Positions 61,191 through 64,000 of a stretch of 64,000 nucleotides of DNA are shown piece by piece (the stretch's first letter is position 1; each line of letters starts with the position of its first letter). This DNA comes from Desmodus rotundus (taxonomy: Eukaryota; Chordata; Mammalia; Chiroptera; Phyllostomidae). The notes beneath the pieces were generated by a model. It saw only the letters and a list, made by a program, of their open reading frames with translations. It was not told the DNA's origin and searched no databases. The DNA is taken from assembly GCF_022682495.2 (NCBI RefSeq), contig NC_071392.1, forward strand, positions 74,050,097 through 74,114,096. Reading direction: 5' to 3'. The translations under genes were made by a program, and so were the position numbers.

Positions 61191-61949
61191 AGCTGTACTG
61201 ACTACAGAATTCACACAGATTAAAATATTTTAAGCAAAACCTACCTCACAAGTGTTCACATCGCAGGCAAATCATGTATCATCTACACAGGAAGAGGCAA
61301 GGATTGTGACACTGTGTGGGCAGAAAGTAAAGAGCTGAGAGAGTCGGCCACCACAGGTAGAAGTTGGTTCCACTTGGTGTGGAACCCTTGGTGGCATGTT
61401 GTAAGGGCCGATTCCATATTAGCTGATAATAAACTAAACATCTTTTTTTTAACCCCCTTTGATAGATCACAATTGAGAGTCTACACACTCTGTTACCATT
61501 TGAAACCAACTGCAGTAAAATTTCTTTCATCCCTAATAAGTGATTTTCTATTTCAGAATATCACACCCATTTTGAATTGTTTCCATTTGTCTTTTGTTCT
61601 CTGAGTGTTTATCAACATTCCCCTACATAACTCGGGAAGTTTCTTCAATTACTGTAATGTTTTTTAAAAATAAAAATTTAAGTGTATGAATTTAGAAGTG
61701 AGTTGAAAGGCAATTTGAAGTTTATTTCACTTAAAAAGCATATAATAAATTACAGTTTTTGAGTTTGGCTTTTGAAAGCCAACACAGTTTATGCTTAAAT
61801 ATTCTGTACAAAAGGCAAAAGGTTATCTCCTCTCTCTCTGATATTTGCCTTTATCCAAAGAAAACCTGACTCACTCTTCTCTGCTCCCATCCAATTGTCC
61901 ACCAGCCTGTCTCATCTTTTCATGGGCAGGGTGGCCATTTGTATGTCTT

Positions 61950-62345
61950 CTTAAAAACAATGTTTATTTAAATCCTTTGCTCACCTTTAATTGTGATATT
62001 TTTCTTTTTATTATTATTATATATGACTTTGCAAATATTTTCTCCCATTCTGTGGGTTATCTTTTTATTTCTTTTTTTTAATCCTTACCCAACAACATGT
62101 GTATTGATTTTAGAGAAAGGGGAAGAGAAAGAGAAAAAGAGGGAGAGAAACACTGATGTGAGAGAGAATCATCCATTGGTTGCCTTTCATATATGCCCTG
62201 AATGGGGACCAAACCCACAACCTACCTAAGCATGTTCCCTGACTGGGAATTGAATCATGACCTTTTGGTTTGTGGGATGATGCCCAAGCAACTGAGCCAC
62301 ACTGCCCACAGCTCTTTTCACAGTGAAATAATACCCATTGAATCA
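61950..62345 (-). repeat. Old L1 fragment interrupted by a Ves SINE
   Basis: TAAATCCTTTGCTCACCTTT and AATATTTTCTCCCATTCTGT are reversed L1. The L1 resumes after 62,315 with CTTTTCACAGTG. Confidence 0.65.
62072..62313 (-). mobile_element. Ves SINE, reversed
   Basis: From TTAATCCTTACCCAACAACA to CAACTGAGCCACACTGCCCA, with both box regions present on the minus strand. It splits an L1 fragment. Confidence 0.9.
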
Positions 62346-62489
62346 AAATGGCTTCTTTTTTTCCTCTCTCTCTTTTTCTCCTTTTAACTAATCCTATATA
62401 AGTGTGGTCCCATACAAGAATTTTAATATATATAGGACCTAGAATATAAGCTTTCAATAAAGCAGTGCTTTTAGTCTGTTTTGTTAAAT

Positions 62490-62560
62490 ACTGTAATGTT
62501 AAAGCAGTGCCTGGCACATATATAACCTTAATGAATATCTGTTGAATGAATGATTGAATA
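62490..62560 (+). repeat. L2 3'-end relic
   Basis: AAGCAGTGCCTGGCACATAT followed by TGTTGAATGAATGA is the L2 terminus. The stretch 62.6-63.4 kb shows nothing recognisable. Confidence 0.55.
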
Positions 62561-63419
62561 GCATTCACATACACTCAAATTTTTATCTTTCTGAGCATAT
62601 ATTCCATCTAGTTCAACTGTGGCCTTTTGAAAACAGGGAAATGACTCTGGTTCTCAGTCCAGTGAAATATTAAAGGAATATCTCTGCCAAGCACAAGCAG
62701 CAGGATCATCTGTATCCCCTCTAATCTTTAATCTTGACTATTTCCCTCCTATTCACAAAGAAGTTGCTAATTGTGCAGCAAAGGAATGGCAGTCCATCCT
62801 AAAACCTTTCTCTGCTGCCTAAGCTACAGCCAAGAGTGGACTTCGTGGGTCCCCCTTGCTTGCCTTTCAAGGGACAATTCTTTGATTGCATGACTAAATT
62901 CTTTTATTATTTTAAGTTGGAGCCCTCTAGTTCTATAGACACTAATTTTTAGTGATACAAAGAAACTCACAGTCCTTGGGGTCAGATGTATAGGGCCCTT
63001 GTTGCCACCCCCTCAGAGGAGCTCCTCCAAGTCCTTGCTTGGATGAACTGAGAACAGATGCCGGTCCATCAAGGATCATGCCACTGTGGCAAGACTAGGG
63101 TGATGAAGGCCCAGACATCGATGGTTCCCTGAAGCCACCACAAACTAGGAACCGTCGTGGCTGGCCTCTAATATTTGGGCTGTGGCAGGCATCCTTTTAG
63201 TTAAAACACATTAAGTCTCCTTAATATTGATGATATCATTCTGTTTGCTTTGGTCAAACTCATTGGGGCAAATATAAGTGGTTGGAGGGAAAGGAGTGCC
63301 TCGAACACTAAGATAAGGACCCTTCCTTCACAACCTGGCTCTGAAGACTCAAGGCTGCCAATAAAATATTTTCATATTATTCTCTTTATGTCACTTTTCT
63401 ATACTTATGTTCTTCATTA

Positions 63420-63615
63420 CCACCACTTATCTACAAAAGAATTTCAAACTCCTCCGCAGCGTACCTATGGTTCCTATGATCTGGTCCCACCTGTTCACTC
63501 AGCTTTTCCTCATCTTTCTTTAATACCAACACCCTTCTCCCTGCAAGCCATCTTTCCCGTCCTCTAAACATGTCATGCTCTCTCTCAACTCTTTGCATTT
63601 GCTTGAACACAGTGA
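63420..63615 (+). repeat. L2 LINE fragment
   Basis: GATCTGGTCCCACCTGTTCA, ...CATGTCATGCTCTCTCTCA... and TTTGCATTTGCTTG follow the L2 3' region. The final 380 bp of the window are AT-rich and unassigned. Confidence 0.55.
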
Positions 63616-64000
63616 TGTAATATGTTTCTAATTCTTGTCATTATATTTTAGAAAAGCAATTTAGTGACAGATGGTGAATGCTTTCCATTTCTTAGTGTAC
63701 ATTTAACAATTTTTTGCCCTAGCTTATTAGTTTTATTTTTTGTTTCCCAAATGAAAGATTTAATGTCAAAAGTTATAGAAGCAGATGCTTCCAAAAACAA
63801 GAATAGAGCAGTGAAATATATACTGCTCAAATATGCAAGAAATATGTATTTTTAAAAATCTAAAGCAATAAGCAATATCAACCACACAACAACTTATACA
63901 CTGCCCAATAAGCCTTTTAAACAGCAAAGAAATATGGGGAAAGAATGATGAATACTTACTGCTCAAATTAGTTGAGTGTCAGATTTTTCTAATTTAAAGT

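Overview
The window is mammalian nuclear DNA, almost certainly from a bat. The diagnostic element is the tRNA-derived Ves SINE, whose head reads close to CCCTGRCYGGTGTGGCTCAG and whose body ends in a CT-rich tract. I count eleven copies. Two 1.9-kb half-L1 (HAL1) retrotransposons fit the same assignment. The species cannot be fixed from this sequence. I saw no Helitron or piggyBac pieces, which is weak evidence against a vespertilionid.

Positions 1 to about 23,900 hold one protein-coding gene, ZNF800, on the minus strand. Four coding exons (22,382-22,322, 16,643-16,548, 8,277-8,134 and 5,526-3,830) join in frame with GT-AG junctions into a 665-residue C2H2 zinc-finger protein. A long AT-rich 3' UTR lies below 3,830 and a CpG-island promoter covers about 22,470-23,880. 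The 5' UTR exon structure is only partly visible. The introns hold six Ves SINEs, all antisense to the gene, plus old L2, MIR and L1 pieces.

From about 24 kb to 64 kb I find no cellular protein-coding gene. In human this position corresponds to the gap between ZNF800 and GCC1. The stretch is layered transposon sediment. In order it holds MIR and L2 relics; a hAT copy nested in an L2; a 5'-complete but 3'-truncated L1; HAL1 copy A; old minus-strand L1 pieces, one interrupted by a younger L1 end and one by a TA-flanked MITE; a 680-bp deleted mariner carrying a 5S rRNA fragment; Ves SINEs and MLT1-type LTRs; a second mariner with the same internal deletion; a MER5A-type hAT; HAL1 copy B; and an ERV1-type solo LTR with a 4-bp target duplication. 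The remainder is unique AT-rich sequence in which I see nothing.

I did not find a convincing new biological system. The points most worth a second look are the two full-length HAL1 insertions with target-site duplications and a 3' end shared with a nearby L1; the 5S fragment nested in a mariner; the mariner pair with a common deletion; and twin splice-donor contexts in the ZNF800 promoter region.
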